Origin: Caldilineaceae bacterium
Lineage (GTDB): Bacteria; Chloroflexota; Anaerolineae; Caldilineales; Caldilineaceae
Length of the DNA stretch: 64,000 nt
Assembly: GCA_022842065.1 (NCBI GenBank)
Contig: JALHQH010000021.1
Location: forward strand, 124,001 to 188,000
Direction of reading: 5' to 3'
Shown piece by piece: positions 25,901 to 35,287 of the stretch (position 1 is the first letter of the stretch; the number at the start of each line of letters is the position of its first letter). The notes beneath the pieces are model-generated. The model saw only the letters and a program-made list of their open reading frames with translations. It was not told the DNA's origin and searched no databases. The position numbers and the translations under genes are program-made.

Positions 25901-25933
25901 CGTGAGCAGGCGATAAAGTTGTTGGATCGACAT
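22916..25933 (-). CDS. GH9 endoglucanase with CBM3-like and two CBM2 domains
   Basis: 1005 aa, exported. After the signal peptide (LRNGVLILLVLSSGFAPGL) comes a GH9 catalytic domain: KAVYFYEAQISGPKP, LTGGWYDAGDHVKFGFPM with catalytic Asp residues, ATDYNAGFTGALARMAQ near its end. A CBM3c-like module (EISAYLTNKSGWPARPG) follows. Two Thr/Pro/Ala linkers then separate two CBM2 modules (CQVTYTVTSQWGDGFNVDV and CQVRYTITNQWPGGFTADV). It ends VVWGAYLPLLSAAE, the YLPL tail. It would cut cellulose outside the cell; the GH9-CBM3c order is typical of processive endoglucanases. Confidence 0.92.
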   Translation of the reverse strand: MSIQQLYRLLTALPAHMARLRNGVLILLVLSSGFAPGLPIAVVTAQSASPHNYGEALQKAVYFYEAQISGPKPTWSRVEWRGNSGLTDGADVGKDLTGGWYDAGDHVKFGFPMAASATMLAWGGIEYRTGYANTGQLPHLLNNLRWVADYFVKAHTAPNELYGQVGNGGQDHAWWGSAEVMPMARPSYKISTSCPGSDLAGETAAALAAISIIFRTGGDSAYADMLLTHAEQLYSFADTYRGTYSSCITDAGAFYNSWSGYQDELVWGALWLHKAKAAQNAGYGNSYLTKATDYYPTIAGKHIWTHAWDDKSYGSYVLLAQLTGQPQYQTAAEHWLDYWTSNYNGASVSKLADGFPVLDDWGSLRYAANTALVAFIYSDGLPTGHAKKTLYHDKAASWINYMLGSNPANRSYVVGFGNNPPQHPHHRTAHGSWADSQSVPANHRHVLYGALVGGPNRSGVYNDVIGDYQSNEVATDYNAGFTGALARMAQEWGGTALASFPLVETRDNEIFVDAKVNASGANFVEISAYLTNKSGWPARPGDKLSFRYFYTSDGGTVTVSQNFSGCGSNVVSAPQLWSGNIYYVTINCTPTNIYPGGQSAHRKEIQFRLTSSGTWSNANDHSYSGVATGGTHSLATNIPVYDNGVRVFGNEPGGSSSTATPTAAASATSTATPGSVPTNTPVGATATPVPPTATPVPATNTPTPTPGTLALCQVTYTVTSQWGDGFNVDVTIKNNGVSAVNGWVIKWTFPGNQQIVNLWNGALTQNGQAVTVANLTHNGQLAANGGVQSFGFQAAFSGANPNPASFTVNGILCNGSASATATPTVPLTPTGSVPTSTPLSPTPTSLPPTPTPTATAMVATPTPTATAGAPAAACQVRYTITNQWPGGFTADVILKNNGTTPINGWRVTWTFAGNQVITNLWNGAKTQNGQSVQVANLGYNNLIGANGGTQGFGFQGTFSGTNLIPSSFTVNGSSCGIMTTAQALQPGEDATVVWGAYLPLLSAAE

Positions 25934-26175
25934 GAAGACTTCCTTATGTGTGTATCTAGCTGATTGATAAGTGGTTGGGGATTGTTGAACCAGAGGAGTG
26001 GTCTGATCGGCATCGTTGATGGTGGCTCAGCATTTCCATTTTAGCATTGATCAGCTTACCGCCAACCCACAGCTTACTTACGCTTGGCCGACAGCACCTA
26101 GACGTTGGGTACGGGCGACCAGCACTGCACACCAGGGTTTGTTGACCACCGTCGCTTATAGTACCATAGGGGGAA

Positions 26176-26347
26176 AAGTAAAACATGCGACGTAAAACGT
26201 AAAAGGTGATACGTAAAAGGTGATGCATGGGGCGTAAGGCATGATGCGTGAAACGTGAAACGTGATGCGTAAAGCGTAACACGTAAAAGTTGCCCAGCTC
26301 TTTCACACATCACGTTTCACACATCACGTTTCATGCCTTACGCCTCA
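26176..26347. repeat. Degenerate ACGTGAAACGTGATG repeat cluster
   Basis: Many tandem variants of ACGTAAAA and CGTGAAACGTGATG. Two arms are inverted: GGCGTAAGGCATGA (26231-26244, with 26331-26344) and GTGAAACGTGATG (26255-26267, with 26308-26320). Non-coding, ending 25 bases before the acetyltransferase gene. Confidence 0.6.
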
Positions 26348-26371
26348 CTATCAACAGAAAGCTAAAGTGGT

Positions 26372-27397
26372 ATGTACACAGCATTGGGCAAGGTAACCCT
26401 CAAAAGTGGCGAGACGGTCGAAGCCGGCCTGATTCAGGGGCCGGATTTGGAATGGGCGGGGCGATTGGAAAAGCTGCTCTGGCATAAGGGTGATCCGTGG
26501 AACTGGCAGAATGCCCAATTTTTAGAGCGTCCCCTGCCGATTGAGACCTTCTTTTATGTCCTTCACCGCGATGGCGTACCACTGGCGAATCTCATGACGG
26601 CTGAACATCAAGGGGTCGGGCACTTTGGCCATGTCTTTACCTTGCCGGCCGACCGCCAAAAGGGGGCTAGCAGCCAGTTGATGGCGCGACAGATGGCTGA
26701 TTTCCGGGGGCGCGGTGGGCGGGCGCTCTACCTAGGCACCGGCTATGAGTCGGTTGCCTACAAGATGTACCAGAGTTTTGGCTTTGCAAAGCTCGAAGCG
26801 GAGAGTGGCTACATGGCCTATTACGCCGACAGCGCCGACGCCTTCAGCCAGACATTTTTCCCGCCCCTGCCGCCAGAAAGTCCACTCGCCGCCACCAGGC
26901 TAACCTGGCAGGATTGGGTCATGGTCGCGCCACTGCTGTTGGGTGATTTTCGCGGCGTGATTCGTTGTGCCGCCCGCGGTTTGATTGGCCGCCGCTCGCC
27001 GGAGGGACCGCTGCTGGAAGCGCTGCTCGATGAAGAAAGGTTGGCCGCGGCCGGCGAAGGGCCGATGACTGCCGTGCTCCGCCACCCGATCACCGCCGCC
27101 GTGGTCGGCATCGCGGCCTGGCAATGGGATGGCCTTTGGCCGGATACTTGTCTGGTTGATGTCTACTGTCATCCCGATTACTGGGCGCACGGCAATCAAT
27201 TGCTAGATACGCTCAGCTTGCCCGCGGCGGACCGGGTCATTGCCTATGTGGACACCAGCGATCGCGCCAAGGTTGACCTGTTAATGGCACGCAATTTCCA
27301 TCCGATTGCCACGTTGCCCAACTTTGTCGCCCGCGATGTGGCCAAAACTGCCCTGCGCGACGTAACCGTGATGCAACACAATGGGAGCAGCGGTTGA
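26372..27397 (+). CDS. Tandem GNAT-fold acetyltransferase
   Basis: 341 aa with two GNAT-like halves. The first has the acetyl-CoA loop-like FTLPADRQKGASSQLMARQM and GTGYESVAYKMYQSFGF. The second has VDVYCHPDYWAHGNQLLDTL and VDLLMARNFHPIATL. The second half may be structural. The stop overlaps the start of a membrane glycosyltransferase gene (TGATG). Substrate is unknown. No clear ribosome site is seen before ATG 26372. Confidence 0.7.
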   Translation: MYTALGKVTLKSGETVEAGLIQGPDLEWAGRLEKLLWHKGDPWNWQNAQFLERPLPIETFFYVLHRDGVPLANLMTAEHQGVGHFGHVFTLPADRQKGASSQLMARQMADFRGRGGRALYLGTGYESVAYKMYQSFGFAKLEAESGYMAYYADSADAFSQTFFPPLPPESPLAATRLTWQDWVMVAPLLLGDFRGVIRCAARGLIGRRSPEGPLLEALLDEERLAAAGEGPMTAVLRHPITAAVVGIAAWQWDGLWPDTCLVDVYCHPDYWAHGNQLLDTLSLPAADRVIAYVDTSDRAKVDLLMARNFHPIATLPNFVARDVAKTALRDVTVMQHNGSSG

Positions 27398-28497
27398 TGG
27401 CAGCGAGTGTCCCTGTGCTGCACGCCCCAACCACAACATTGTTCCGGCTGCTGTTGGGTCTGTTGCTTGGCCTAACCACGCTCCGCTTGCTCGGCTTTAT
27501 GGCGCGCTTTGCGCTGGAAAGCCTACAGATGGATTTTGCGGCCTTCTACACGGCCGGCGAAGCGCTGAATGCCGGCCTGTCGCCCTACCGCACCCACCTG
27601 GCCACCAACCCGCCGATCTGGGATGGCATCAACGAATTTCTGACCAGCCGCTTTCTCTATCCGCCGCTGGTCGCGACGCTCTTTCAGCCGCTGGCCCGGC
27701 TGGACTATTTTGTTCCCTTCCTGTTCTGGCGCCGCCACTGGTGGGCAGTGGTGGGGTATGGTGTTGGCGGTGCGTGTTTGCTGGCGGTTTCGCTGGGGGT
27801 CAATGGCATCGATCAGGTGCGCGGCTATCTACAAGCGGAGTTACCCCGCATCTCCCGATATGGCGATCTAGGCGCGCCGGAGATGTTGATGGATCGGGCC
27901 GAGTGGAATGCCCTTCATCAGGAGTTGGCCGAGGGCTATACCCAGAAAGATAGCCGCACCTACCTGCCGGAGTCCTTTTTCTTTACCAAGAATGCCACCC
28001 TGGTGCGCAATCTACATTCGGTATGGAACAAAGTATTGGGCGCGGTGTCGCAATCAACGGTCTCGCTGGTCGCCTTTGGGGCGCTGTTCATCGGCGTCAT
28101 CCTGTGGGAAAAGAGCAAGGGTTGGCCCAGCGCGCCGTGGACAGCGCAACAGCACTTTTTTTACTGGCAAGTCGTGCTACTCGTCATCCTCCTCACCGGG
28201 CCGATGACCTGGATCATGAATCTGATCTGGCTCTTGCCGCTGGCATTGGCCTTACTCGCCACCACACAACAGCCCCTTTCACCCTGGCAAGGCCGCTTTG
28301 TCGCACTAGCCCTGGTCGGCATGCTCATTACGGCGCTGCCCGACATCCACGCTTTTCCCCTGCTGGTGCCCTTTGGCGCAGTGCTGTTGCGCTGGCACTA
28401 TGTTTTTGCCGAAGTGCTCATCTTGGTCGCCTTGCTGCTTTATCTAAACTCGGCGCTTATTCATCATCAGGAAAAATCATGGCCAAACGTAACTTAA
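27397..28497 (+). CDS. GT87/DUF2029-type membrane glycosyltransferase-like protein
   Basis: 366 aa with eight or so hydrophobic segments. The GT87 signature is present: MDFAAFYTAGEALNAGLSPY and FLYPPLVATLFQPLARL. These polyprenol-sugar-dependent enzymes add mannose-type sugars on the outer face of the membrane. Between FVPFLFW and RRHWWAVVGYGVGG several helices usual in the family appear to be missing, so the protein may carry an internal in-frame deletion. Start ATG 27397 overlaps the acetyltransferase stop. Confidence 0.7.
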   Translation: MAASVPVLHAPTTTLFRLLLGLLLGLTTLRLLGFMARFALESLQMDFAAFYTAGEALNAGLSPYRTHLATNPPIWDGINEFLTSRFLYPPLVATLFQPLARLDYFVPFLFWRRHWWAVVGYGVGGACLLAVSLGVNGIDQVRGYLQAELPRISRYGDLGAPEMLMDRAEWNALHQELAEGYTQKDSRTYLPESFFFTKNATLVRNLHSVWNKVLGAVSQSTVSLVAFGALFIGVILWEKSKGWPSAPWTAQQHFFYWQVVLLVILLTGPMTWIMNLIWLLPLALALLATTQQPLSPWQGRFVALALVGMLITALPDIHAFPLLVPFGAVLLRWHYVFAEVLILVALLLYLNSALIHHQEKSWPNVT

Positions 28498-28955
28498 CTA
28501 TCACCATCGGCAACCCGATCATGAAATTCATCCTACGCTCACGCTGGCATACAGTGGCGAGCAAGGATTTACTCCTGATCACCGTCACCGGCCGCAAAAG
28601 TGGACAGCAGTACACCACGCCGGTCAACTATGTGGAAGATGAAGCGAGTGGCATCCTGACCATCCTCACCCACAAACATCGCACCTGGTGGCGTAACCTG
28701 CGCGGCGAAGCACCGGTTACTGTGCGGCTGCGTGGCGAAACGTTGGCCGGTGTCGGTCACGTCTATGAAGATGGCCCGGAATTGGCCGAGCGCTTCTACT
28801 ATTATCTATGTGCCAATCCCAAGTTGGCCCACCATTTCGATGTTGGCCTAGGCGAAAACGGGCAGCCGATCCGTGCGGATGCGGAAAAAGCGGCGCCGAA
28901 CAAGATTATGGTGGAAGTGTGGTTGGATGGGGATTATGAAGAAGTCGATGAGTAA
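28479..28955 (+). CDS. Deazaflavin (F420)-dependent nitroreductase-family protein
   Basis: 158 aa. Split-barrel core LLLITVTGRKSGQQYTTPVN, followed by HKHRTWWRNLRGEAPVTVRL, the pattern of Ddn-like F420-binding reductases. ATG 28479 overlaps the end of the glycosyltransferase gene by 19 bases in another frame. A longer frame starting at 28023 is only a shadow of that gene. It may use F420 or a flavin; the substrate is unknown. Confidence 0.75.
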   Translation: MAKRNLTITIGNPIMKFILRSRWHTVASKDLLLITVTGRKSGQQYTTPVNYVEDEASGILTILTHKHRTWWRNLRGEAPVTVRLRGETLAGVGHVYEDGPELAERFYYYLCANPKLAHHFDVGLGENGQPIRADAEKAAPNKIMVEVWLDGDYEEVDE

Positions 28956-28994
28956 AGTATTGTTTTGAATTTCGTCTTCTCGATCTCCTAACGT

Positions 28995-29023
28995 TTGACA
29001 GAACGGGTAAGCCATGATATGGT
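28995..29023 (+). promoter_or_regulatory. Sigma-70-type promoter for metH leader
   Basis: TTGACA (28995-29000), a 17-base spacer, then TATGGT (29018-29023). Predicted start near 29030, giving a leader of about 260 nt before metH. Confidence 0.55.
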
Positions 29024-29029
29024 TTATTA

Positions 29030-29292
29030 ACTTAAAGTAAATATCGACAACCCGCTGGAGCCCCGGTTATCGGTTGTGGAATGTAGCTCGTGTGACGCAG
29101 ATCGACACCCCTTTGCTTGTCACCTACACATTTCACAGCTATCGGTTAGGCCAGCCAAGCGGAGATGATCGCTCGATTTTAGCGTCTGCTGGTCAATGAC
29201 TAGGCAGACGTTTTTTATTGGCCCATGCTGGTCGCAGTTGAAGCAAACGACTGTTCTGTGCAAAGTTTGATAGGAAGGCAAATCAGCTTTTT
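29030..29292 (+). promoter_or_regulatory. Structured metH leader with terminator (candidate riboswitch)
   Basis: The leader holds several pairable arms, for example ACAACC with GGTTGT near 29050-29085 and GTGTGAC with GTCAC near 29090-29125. It ends in an intrinsic terminator: CGTCTGC (29183-29189) with GCAGACG (29204-29210) and six T residues, well before the gene. This is the layout of a transcription-attenuating leader. I do not recognise the consensus of cobalamin, SAM or SAH riboswitches, so the ligand is unknown. Confidence 0.5.
29183..29216 (+). terminator. Intrinsic terminator within the metH leader
   Basis: Seven-pair GC-rich stem CGTCTGC/GCAGACG followed by TTTTTT. It ends 77 bases before the metH ATG. 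Confidence 0.7.
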
Positions 29293-32200
29293 ATGACCAA
29301 TTCTTTACAGTATACAAATGCCGGCGCGCCCCAGCTGCTGGAACAACTCCAAAACCGGATTCTCGTGCTCGACGGCGCGATGGGAACGATGATCCAACAG
29401 TACAAGCTGACCGAGGCTGACTATCGGGGAGAGCGCTTTGCCGACTGGCCGATTGATCTCAAGAACAACAGCGACATCCTTTCGCTGACCCAGCCCACCG
29501 TCATCAGCGCGATTCATCGCGCCTATTTGGAAGCGGGCGCGGATATCATTGAAACGAACACCTTCGCCGCCACCGCCATCTCCCAAGCCGACTATGGGCT
29601 GGAAGCCTATGTCTATGAGATCAATCGCACTTCGGCGCAACTAGCGCGCACCGTAGCCGACGAACTTACGACCGCGGCGCGACCACGTTTTGTCGCCGGC
29701 GCGCTGGGGCCGACCAATCGCACCGCGTCGATCTCACCCGATGTCAATGACCCAGGCGCACGCAATGTCACCTTTGACGCGCTGGCCGAGGCCTACTATG
29801 AGGCAACCCGTGGCCTGGTCGATGGTGGGGTTGACCTGTTGCTGATTGAGACGATCTTTGACACGCTCAACGCCAAGGCGGCGATCTTTGGGGTGATGCG
29901 CTATTTTGACGAGACCGGCCAACGGCTGCCGATCATGATCTCCGGCACGATCACCGACGCCAGCGGGCGCACCCTCTCGGGCCAGGTCACCGAAGCTTTC
30001 TGGTACTCGATGATGCACGCCCAGCCGCTGATTGTGGGGCTCAACTGCGCGTTAGGGCCGCGCGCGCTACGCCAATATATTTACGATCTCAGCCAGGTCG
30101 CCGCCTGTTATGTCAGCATCTATCCCAACGCCGGGCTGCCCAATGCCTTTGGCGAATATGACGAGACGCCAGGCCAGATGGCCGACGTGTTGGGCGAATT
30201 TGCGCAGAGTGGGCTGCTCAATGTGGTGGGCGGCTGCTGTGGCACCACCCCCAAACATATCAACGCGATTGGTCAAGCGGTGCAAAATATCGCGCCACGC
30301 GTCCCCGCCGCGGTTGAACCCCGTTGTCGCCTGAGTGGCCTCGAACCGCTGGTGATCGGGCCACAGACCAACTTTGTCAACATCGGTGAGCGCACCAATG
30401 TCACCGGCTCGCGCCGTTTTGCCAAGCTGATCAAAGAGGGCCAGTACGACGAAGCGCTCACGGTGGCACGCCAACAGGTGGAAAATGGCGCGCAGATCAT
30501 CGATATCAACATGGATGAAGGGTTGCTCGATGCCGAGGCAGCGATGGTGCGCTTCCTCAACCTCGTTGCCGCCGAGCCGGATATTGCGCGCGTGCCGGTG
30601 ATGATCGACTCGTCCAAATGGTCGGTAATCGAGGCGGGGTTGAAATGTGTCCAGGGCAAGTCGATTGTCAACTCGATCAGCATGAAAGAGGGCGAGGAAA
30701 GTTTTATCAAGCAGGCCAAATTGGCGCGCCGTTATGGCGCGGCGGTGGTCGTCATGGCCTTTGATGAGCAGGGGCAGGCCGATACGGTCGAACGCAAAGT
30801 GGAAATTTGCCAACGCGCTTACAAAATTCTCACCGAACAGGTCGGTTTCCCGCCCCAGGATGTTATCTTTGACCCAAACATCTTTGCGATTGCCACCGGC
30901 ATCGAGGAGCACAATGGCTATGGCGTGGCCTTTATTGAGGCGACGCGCCAGATCAAAGCCACCTTGCCCCACGCCCTGATCAGCGGCGGCGTGAGCAATG
31001 TCTCCTTCTCCTTCCGTGGCAACGAGACCGTGCGCGAGGCGATCCACTCGGCCTTTCTCTACCACGCGATTCGCGCCGGCATGGACATGGGCATTGTCAA
31101 CGCGGGTCAACTCGCCATCTATGAAGAGATTCCGGCCACGCTGCTCGAACATGTGGAAGATGTGATCCTCAATCGCCGCCCGGATGCCACCGAACGGCTG
31201 GTGACGCTGGCCGAGAATGTCCAAGGGCAGCGCAAAGAGAAGCAGGAAGATCTCAGTTGGCGCGAGAAATCGGCGCGGGATCGGCTGGTTCATGCCCTGG
31301 TGCAGGGCATCAATACCTATGTGTTGGAAGATGTGGAAGAGGCGCGCCAACAGTACGAGCGCCCGATTCAGGTCATCGAAGGGCCGCTGATGGATGGCAT
31401 GAATGTGGTCGGCGACCTCTTTGGTGCCGGCAAGATGTTCCTGCCCCAGGTGGTCAAAAGCGCCCGCGTGATGAAACAAGCTGTCGCCCATCTGATCCCT
31501 TATATCGAAGCCGAAAAGGCGCTCAACAACGACACCAGCGCCAAGGGCAAGATCCTGATGGCGACCGTCAAGGGCGATGTGCATGATATTGGCAAGAACA
31601 TTGTCGGCGTTGTGCTGCAGTGTAATAACTACGAAGTGATCGACCTGGGTGTCATGGTCTCCGCCGCCAAGATTCTGGAAACAGCGCGGGCGGAAAAGGT
31701 CGATATTATCGGCCTCAGCGGCTTGATCACCCCGTCGCTGGAAGAGATGCGCCACCTGGCCGCCGAAATGGAGCGCGAAGGCTTTACGATTCCGCTGCTG
31801 ATTGGCGGGGCGACCACCTCCAAGTTGCATACTGCCTTGCGTATCGAGCCGCAATATACGCGCGGGGTAACGGTCCATGTGGTCGATGCCTCGCGCGCAG
31901 TGGGCGTGGCGTCAACCCTGTTGAGCGATGACCAGGGCGATAGTTTTATCGAGCGCACACGCGCCGACTATACCGCGCTGCGTGAGCAACACGGTAATCG
32001 CGCCGCCCGCCGCGATCTGCGCACCCTGGCCGAAGCGCGCCAACAGCGCTTCCAACCGGATTGGGAAGGTTACACGCCGCCCAAACCCAATCACCTGGGG
32101 CTAAAAGTTTTTGAACACTATGACTTAGCCGAGTTAGCCGACTACATCGACTGGACCCCCTTCTTCGCCACCTGGGAGTTGGCCGGCAAATTCCCCCAAA

Positions 32201-33003
32201 TTCTGGAAGATGCCACCGTCGGCAGCGCCGCGCGCCAACTCTACATCGATGCCCAGGCCATGCTGCAACGTATCATCGCCGAAAAGTGGCTCACGGCCAA
32301 AGCGGTGATCGGCCTCTTCCCGGCGAACAGTGTGGGCGATGATATTGAGGTCTATGGGGTGGCTGAGCTTGTCGAAGCCAAAGCGGCCCCAATCTCCGTC
32401 ATCCACACCTTGCGCCAACAGATGGAGAAGCCGCCGGGGCGACCTAACTATGCCCTGGCCGATTTTGTGGCCCCGAAGGAAAGTGGCGTGAGGGATTATG
32501 TGGGCATGTTTGCCCTGACGGCGGGGATTGGGATCGAGGCGAAGCTCAGCGAATTTGAGGCCAACCACGACGACTATAACAGCATCCTGCTCAAGGCGCT
32601 GGCCGACCGCCTGGCCGAAGCCTTTGCGGAACGATTACATGAGCGAGTGCGCAAAGAGTTCTGGGGTTACGCGGTGGACGAGCAGTTGCCGGGCGATGCG
32701 TTGATCGCCGAAAAGTACCGTGGCATTCGCCCGGCACCGGGCTATCCCGCCTGCCCCGATCACACCGAGAAGGGCGAACTCTTCCGTGTGTTGGAGGCGA
32801 CCTGTCATACGAGCATCGAACTGACCGAGAGTTTTGCCATGTTCCCCACCGCCGCGGTCAGCGGCTACTACTTCGCCCACCCCGAATCCGCTTACTTTGG
32901 GCTGGGGCGGATTGGGCAGGATCAGGTCGAAGATTATGCGGCGCGCAAAGAGATGCCGTTGGCCACGATGGAACGCTGGTTAGCACCAAATTTGGGGTAT
33001 TGA
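29293..33003 (+). CDS. metH: Cobalamin-dependent methionine synthase
   Basis: 1236 aa, full length. Domains in order: homocysteine-binding barrel with zinc ligands ([13 protein letters not shown] and [13 protein letters not shown], about 255-320), pterin-binding barrel ([18 protein letters not shown], about 358-620), B12-binding domain with [15 protein letters not shown] (about 757-775, the His being the lower cobalt ligand), and the SAM-dependent reactivation domain ([15 protein letters not shown], about 1140). It transfers the methyl of methyl-THF to homocysteine in the cytosol. The preceding leader with terminator suggests control by attenuation. Confidence 0.97.
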   Translation: MTNSLQYTNAGAPQLLEQLQNRILVLDGAMGTMIQQYKLTEADYRGERFADWPIDLKNNSDILSLTQPTVISAIHRAYLEAGADIIETNTFAATAISQADYGLEAYVYEINRTSAQLARTVADELTTAARPRFVAGALGPTNRTASISPDVNDPGARNVTFDALAEAYYEATRGLVDGGVDLLLIETIFDTLNAKAAIFGVMRYFDETGQRLPIMISGTITDASGRTLSGQVTEAFWYSMMHAQPLIVGLNCALGPRALRQYIYDLSQVAACYVSIYPNAGLPNAFGEYDETPGQMADVLGEFAQSGLLNVVGGCCGTTPKHINAIGQAVQNIAPRVPAAVEPRCRLSGLEPLVIGPQTNFVNIGERTNVTGSRRFAKLIKEGQYDEALTVARQQVENGAQIIDINMDEGLLDAEAAMVRFLNLVAAEPDIARVPVMIDSSKWSVIEAGLKCVQGKSIVNSISMKEGEESFIKQAKLARRYGAAVVVMAFDEQGQADTVERKVEICQRAYKILTEQVGFPPQDVIFDPNIFAIATGIEEHNGYGVAFIEATRQIKATLPHALISGGVSNVSFSFRGNETVREAIHSAFLYHAIRAGMDMGIVNAGQLAIYEEIPATLLEHVEDVILNRRPDATERLVTLAENVQGQRKEKQEDLSWREKSARDRLVHALVQGINTYVLEDVEEARQQYERPIQVIEGPLMDGMNVVGDLFGAGKMFLPQVVKSARVMKQAVAHLIPYIEAEKALNNDTSAKGKILMATVKGDVHDIGKNIVGVVLQCNNYEVIDLGVMVSAAKILETARAEKVDIIGLSGLITPSLEEMRHLAAEMEREGFTIPLLIGGATTSKLHTALRIEPQYTRGVTVHVVDASRAVGVASTLLSDDQGDSFIERTRADYTALREQHGNRAARRDLRTLAEARQQRFQPDWEGYTPPKPNHLGLKVFEHYDLAELADYIDWTPFFATWELAGKFPQILEDATVGSAARQLYIDAQAMLQRIIAEKWLTAKAVIGLFPANSVGDDIEVYGVAELVEAKAAPISVIHTLRQQMEKPPGRPNYALADFVAPKESGVRDYVGMFALTAGIGIEAKLSEFEANHDDYNSILLKALADRLAEAFAERLHERVRKEFWGYAVDEQLPGDALIAEKYRGIRPAPGYPACPDHTEKGELFRVLEATCHTSIELTESFAMFPTAAVSGYYFAHPESAYFGLGRIGQDQVEDYAARKEMPLATMERWLAPNLGY

Positions 33004-33027
33004 CAAACTAATCATGATCTCGTAAAA

Positions 33028-33045
33028 TCTAGACAGTCTAGACAG
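33028..33045. promoter_or_regulatory. Tandem TCTAGACAG operator before the toxin-antitoxin pair
   Basis: Two head-to-tail copies of TCTAGACAG (33028-33036 and 33037-33045), each containing the palindrome TCTAGA, lie about 50 bases before the antitoxin gene. Position and form suit a Phd-type autorepressor. Confidence 0.5.
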
Positions 33046-33097
33046 AATACAGCATGTGCGTTTTGTCAATGGAACACAAACTAGGATGGTGGTAACA

Positions 33098-33352
33098 ATG
33101 ATACAAAGTTGGCAGGTACAGGAAGCAAAAAATAAGTTTAGCCAAGTTATCCAAGCTGCACAGGCGGTAGGGCCACAAGTCATTACTAAACATGGCGTTG
33201 AAGTCGCCTTTGTTGTCTCTGCCGCCGAGTATTACAAGAATGTGAAGCCAAAGGATAAGCTCTCCGAATTCTTTAGGAGTGCGCCACTCGACGATGTTGA
33301 TCTTGACCTAACCAGAGATCAAAGCCCGATCAGAGCCGAAATAGTCCTATGA
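33098..33352 (+). CDS. Phd/YefM-family antitoxin
   Basis: 84 aa. Phd fold seen in WQVQEAKNKFSQVIQAAQ followed by GPQVITKHGVEVAFVVSAAEY, then a disordered acidic tail that would wrap the toxin. ATG 33098 follows GGTGG. The stop overlaps the toxin start (ATGA). It should bind the VapC toxin and the TCTAGACAG repeats upstream. Confidence 0.88.
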   Translation: MIQSWQVQEAKNKFSQVIQAAQAVGPQVITKHGVEVAFVVSAAEYYKNVKPKDKLSEFFRSAPLDDVDLDLTRDQSPIRAEIVL

Positions 33353-33774
33353 AGTTTCTACTCGATACGAACGTTATATCTGAACTAATCGCCCGCCAAC
33401 CAAATCCCAAAGTAGTTGAGTGGATCGATAACGTCGCAGAAAACGCAATCTACCTAAGCGTGATTACGATCGGCGAAGTTCAACGTGGCATCGAAAAGCT
33501 GCCGGAATCACGCCGTCGGTCTGATTTGTTAAGTTGGCTACAGAACAATCTATTCGCCCGCTTTGGCAACCATATTTTGCCGTTAGATGTAGCGGTTATG
33601 CTACGTTGGGGCACTTTTATTGCTGATTTAGAAAAGCGCGGACGACCGCTACCGACAATGGATTCACTGATTGCAGCAACCGCTATTTATCATGGTCTGG
33701 TAATTGTGACTCGTAACACCAAGGATTTTGCCTTTACTGAAGCTGAAGTCTTAAATCCCTGGCAGGAAAGCTAG
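33349..33774 (+). CDS. vapC: VapC-type PIN-domain ribonuclease toxin
   Basis: 141 aa PIN domain. Acidic metal-binding residues: Asp in FLLDTNVISEL, Glu in TIGEVQRGIEKL, Asp in PTMDSLIAATA and the TRNTKDF region. It would cleave RNA (often tRNA) when the antitoxin is degraded. Paired with the overlapping antitoxin gene. Confidence 0.9.
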   Translation: MKFLLDTNVISELIARQPNPKVVEWIDNVAENAIYLSVITIGEVQRGIEKLPESRRRSDLLSWLQNNLFARFGNHILPLDVAVMLRWGTFIADLEKRGRPLPTMDSLIAATAIYHGLVIVTRNTKDFAFTEAEVLNPWQES

Positions 33775-33812
33775 ATTATAGCTAGCACACATCTATTTTC
33801 GACGCGACGATA

Positions 33813-33872
33813 CGGCTCAGTCATCATTTAGCATTTTCTACTTGAGTAAAATGCTAAATGATGACTGAGCCG
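33813..33872. repeat. 25-bp perfect stem hairpin
   Basis: CGGCTCAGTCATCATTTAGC and the next five bases (33813-33837) pair without mismatch with 33848-33872 around a 10-nt loop. It lies 39 bases after vapC. With no T-run it is more like a foldback repeat than a factor-independent terminator. Confidence 0.6.
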
Positions 33873-33943
33873 AGTATAAACCGTGAATAACGAGCCTACC
33901 TAGCTTCACTTTGTGGCGAAAAACAGAAGATCGGGTACAATGG

Positions 33944-33980
33944 ACGGGTTGATCCGGCAGGGTCAACCCGTTTGTTTTGT
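33944..33980 (+). terminator. Hairpin followed by T-rich tract
   Basis: ACGGGTTGA (33944-33952) pairs with TCAACCCGT (33963-33971), followed by TTGTTTTGT. It lies just upstream of the protease gene and could be a terminator or a leader hairpin; TACAAT at 33936 is a possible -10 for the protease gene. Confidence 0.4.
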
Positions 33981-34005
33981 GCTGAAACCATAGATTGCCT
34001 ATCAC

Positions 34006-35235
34006 ATGACCGAAAACAAAAACGAACTTCCCCCCCAGCCCTTTCGCGAATTACCCGCGGCTGAGGCGCAAGATCTCGCCGCGATGGTGCGGACCTTGGT
34101 GGCGAACGACATGGAAATTGAGTCAATCCAGACGACGCGCGACCAACGGCAGGGCGCGGTGATGGTCCAGGGGCGACTCTTAAAACCCAGCCACGATCTC
34201 TTCCCCCGCTGGCTCGCCGAACTCAATGCGCGCGGCTTCACCCCTATGCTGCGGCCGCGCCCGGATCGTGGCGAACAAGATGTCACATTGCAGGTATTGG
34301 GCGGCGTAGCCCCCAAACAGCGCTCTAACCCCTGGATCAACATTATCCTTTTTATCGTCACCGCAATTAGCACGCTCTGGGTCGGCTCGCTCTCCAGTGG
34401 CTCGGGCATCGAAGTCAACGAAGCGATTGATCTCTTTCGCCCCGAAAACATTATCCGCGGCTGGCCCTTTGCGTTGACGCTACTGGGCATTCTCGGTGCG
34501 CATGAATTCGGTCATTACTTTGCCGCCCGTTATCACAAAGTCGCGGTGACACTGCCCTACTTTATTCCCATGCCCTTTGGTTTTGGAACGCTCGGCGCGT
34601 TTATCCGCCTCAAAGAGCCGGTGCCCGACCGCCGCAAGCTCTTTGATATTGGCGTAGCCGGTCCGCTGGCCGGTTTGGTGCTCGCCGTGCCCTTGCTCTT
34701 CTACGGCCTCAGCACCAGCCCAATGACCATCCCCGAGCCAACGCCAGGCTCCTGGCTGGAGGGCAACAGCGTGCTCTACTATTACGCCAAGGTCTACACC
34801 TTTGGCAAGCCGCTGCCCGATCCCCTCACCGGTGAAGATGTGATTATGAACCAAGTGACCACCGCGGCTTGGATCGGCTTGCTGGTCACCGCGCTGAACC
34901 TGCTGCCGGTCGGCCAGTTGGATGGTGGCCACACCGTCTTTGCGCTCTTTGGCGAGAAGGCACGCTATGTCAATCGGGCCGCGCTCACGGCAATGGCTGT
35001 TTTCGCCGTCGCTGGACTGGAGAGCGTGCAGGGCTATCTACCCTGGCTCATCAACGTTGGCTACACCGGTTGGTTTGTCTGGCTGGGGCTAATCTTCTTC
35101 CTGATCGGCCCCTACCATCCCCCCGCGCTGGATGATGTGAGCACGCTTAACCGCGGCCGGCGGCTGGTGGGCTATCTGGTCATCCTGATCTTTTTGTTAA
35201 CCTTTACACCGGTGCCGTTGCGCCCGCTGCTGTAG
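34006..35235 (+). CDS. Site-2-protease-type membrane metalloprotease (M50)
   Basis: 409 aa. The zinc motif HEXXH is in [16 protein letters not shown] (about residue 165). The third ligand is in [11 protein letters not shown]. About six membrane helices surround them, and there is a soluble N-terminal domain of about 100 residues resembling a cystathionine-beta-synthase-free regulatory region. Such enzymes cut within the membrane, often to release anti-sigma factors or signal peptides. No partner is adjacent. Confidence 0.88.
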   Translation: MTENKNELPPQPFRELPAAEAQDLAAMVRTLVANDMEIESIQTTRDQRQGAVMVQGRLLKPSHDLFPRWLAELNARGFTPMLRPRPDRGEQDVTLQVLGGVAPKQRSNPWINIILFIVTAISTLWVGSLSSGSGIEVNEAIDLFRPENIIRGWPFALTLLGILGAHEFGHYFAARYHKVAVTLPYFIPMPFGFGTLGAFIRLKEPVPDRRKLFDIGVAGPLAGLVLAVPLLFYGLSTSPMTIPEPTPGSWLEGNSVLYYYAKVYTFGKPLPDPLTGEDVIMNQVTTAAWIGLLVTALNLLPVGQLDGGHTVFALFGEKARYVNRAALTAMAVFAVAGLESVQGYLPWLINVGYTGWFVWLGLIFFLIGPYHPPALDDVSTLNRGRRLVGYLVILIFLLTFTPVPLRPLL

Positions 35236-35287
35236 TATTAAAATCATCATTGAACCCTTTACCCAGAACCATAGAGCTAAACTCCTT

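Noticed and set aside
26176..26347. CRISPR-like tandem repeats
   Set aside because: Units are short, degenerate and lack spacers of constant length.
28023..28478. Long N-terminal extension of the deazaflavin-reductase frame
   Set aside because: It reads the wrong frame of the glycosyltransferase gene; the family starts at ATG 28479.
30067..31878. 603-aa open frame antisense to metH
   Set aside because: It mirrors a well-identified gene; its composition follows the metH codons and it has no family motif or ribosome site.
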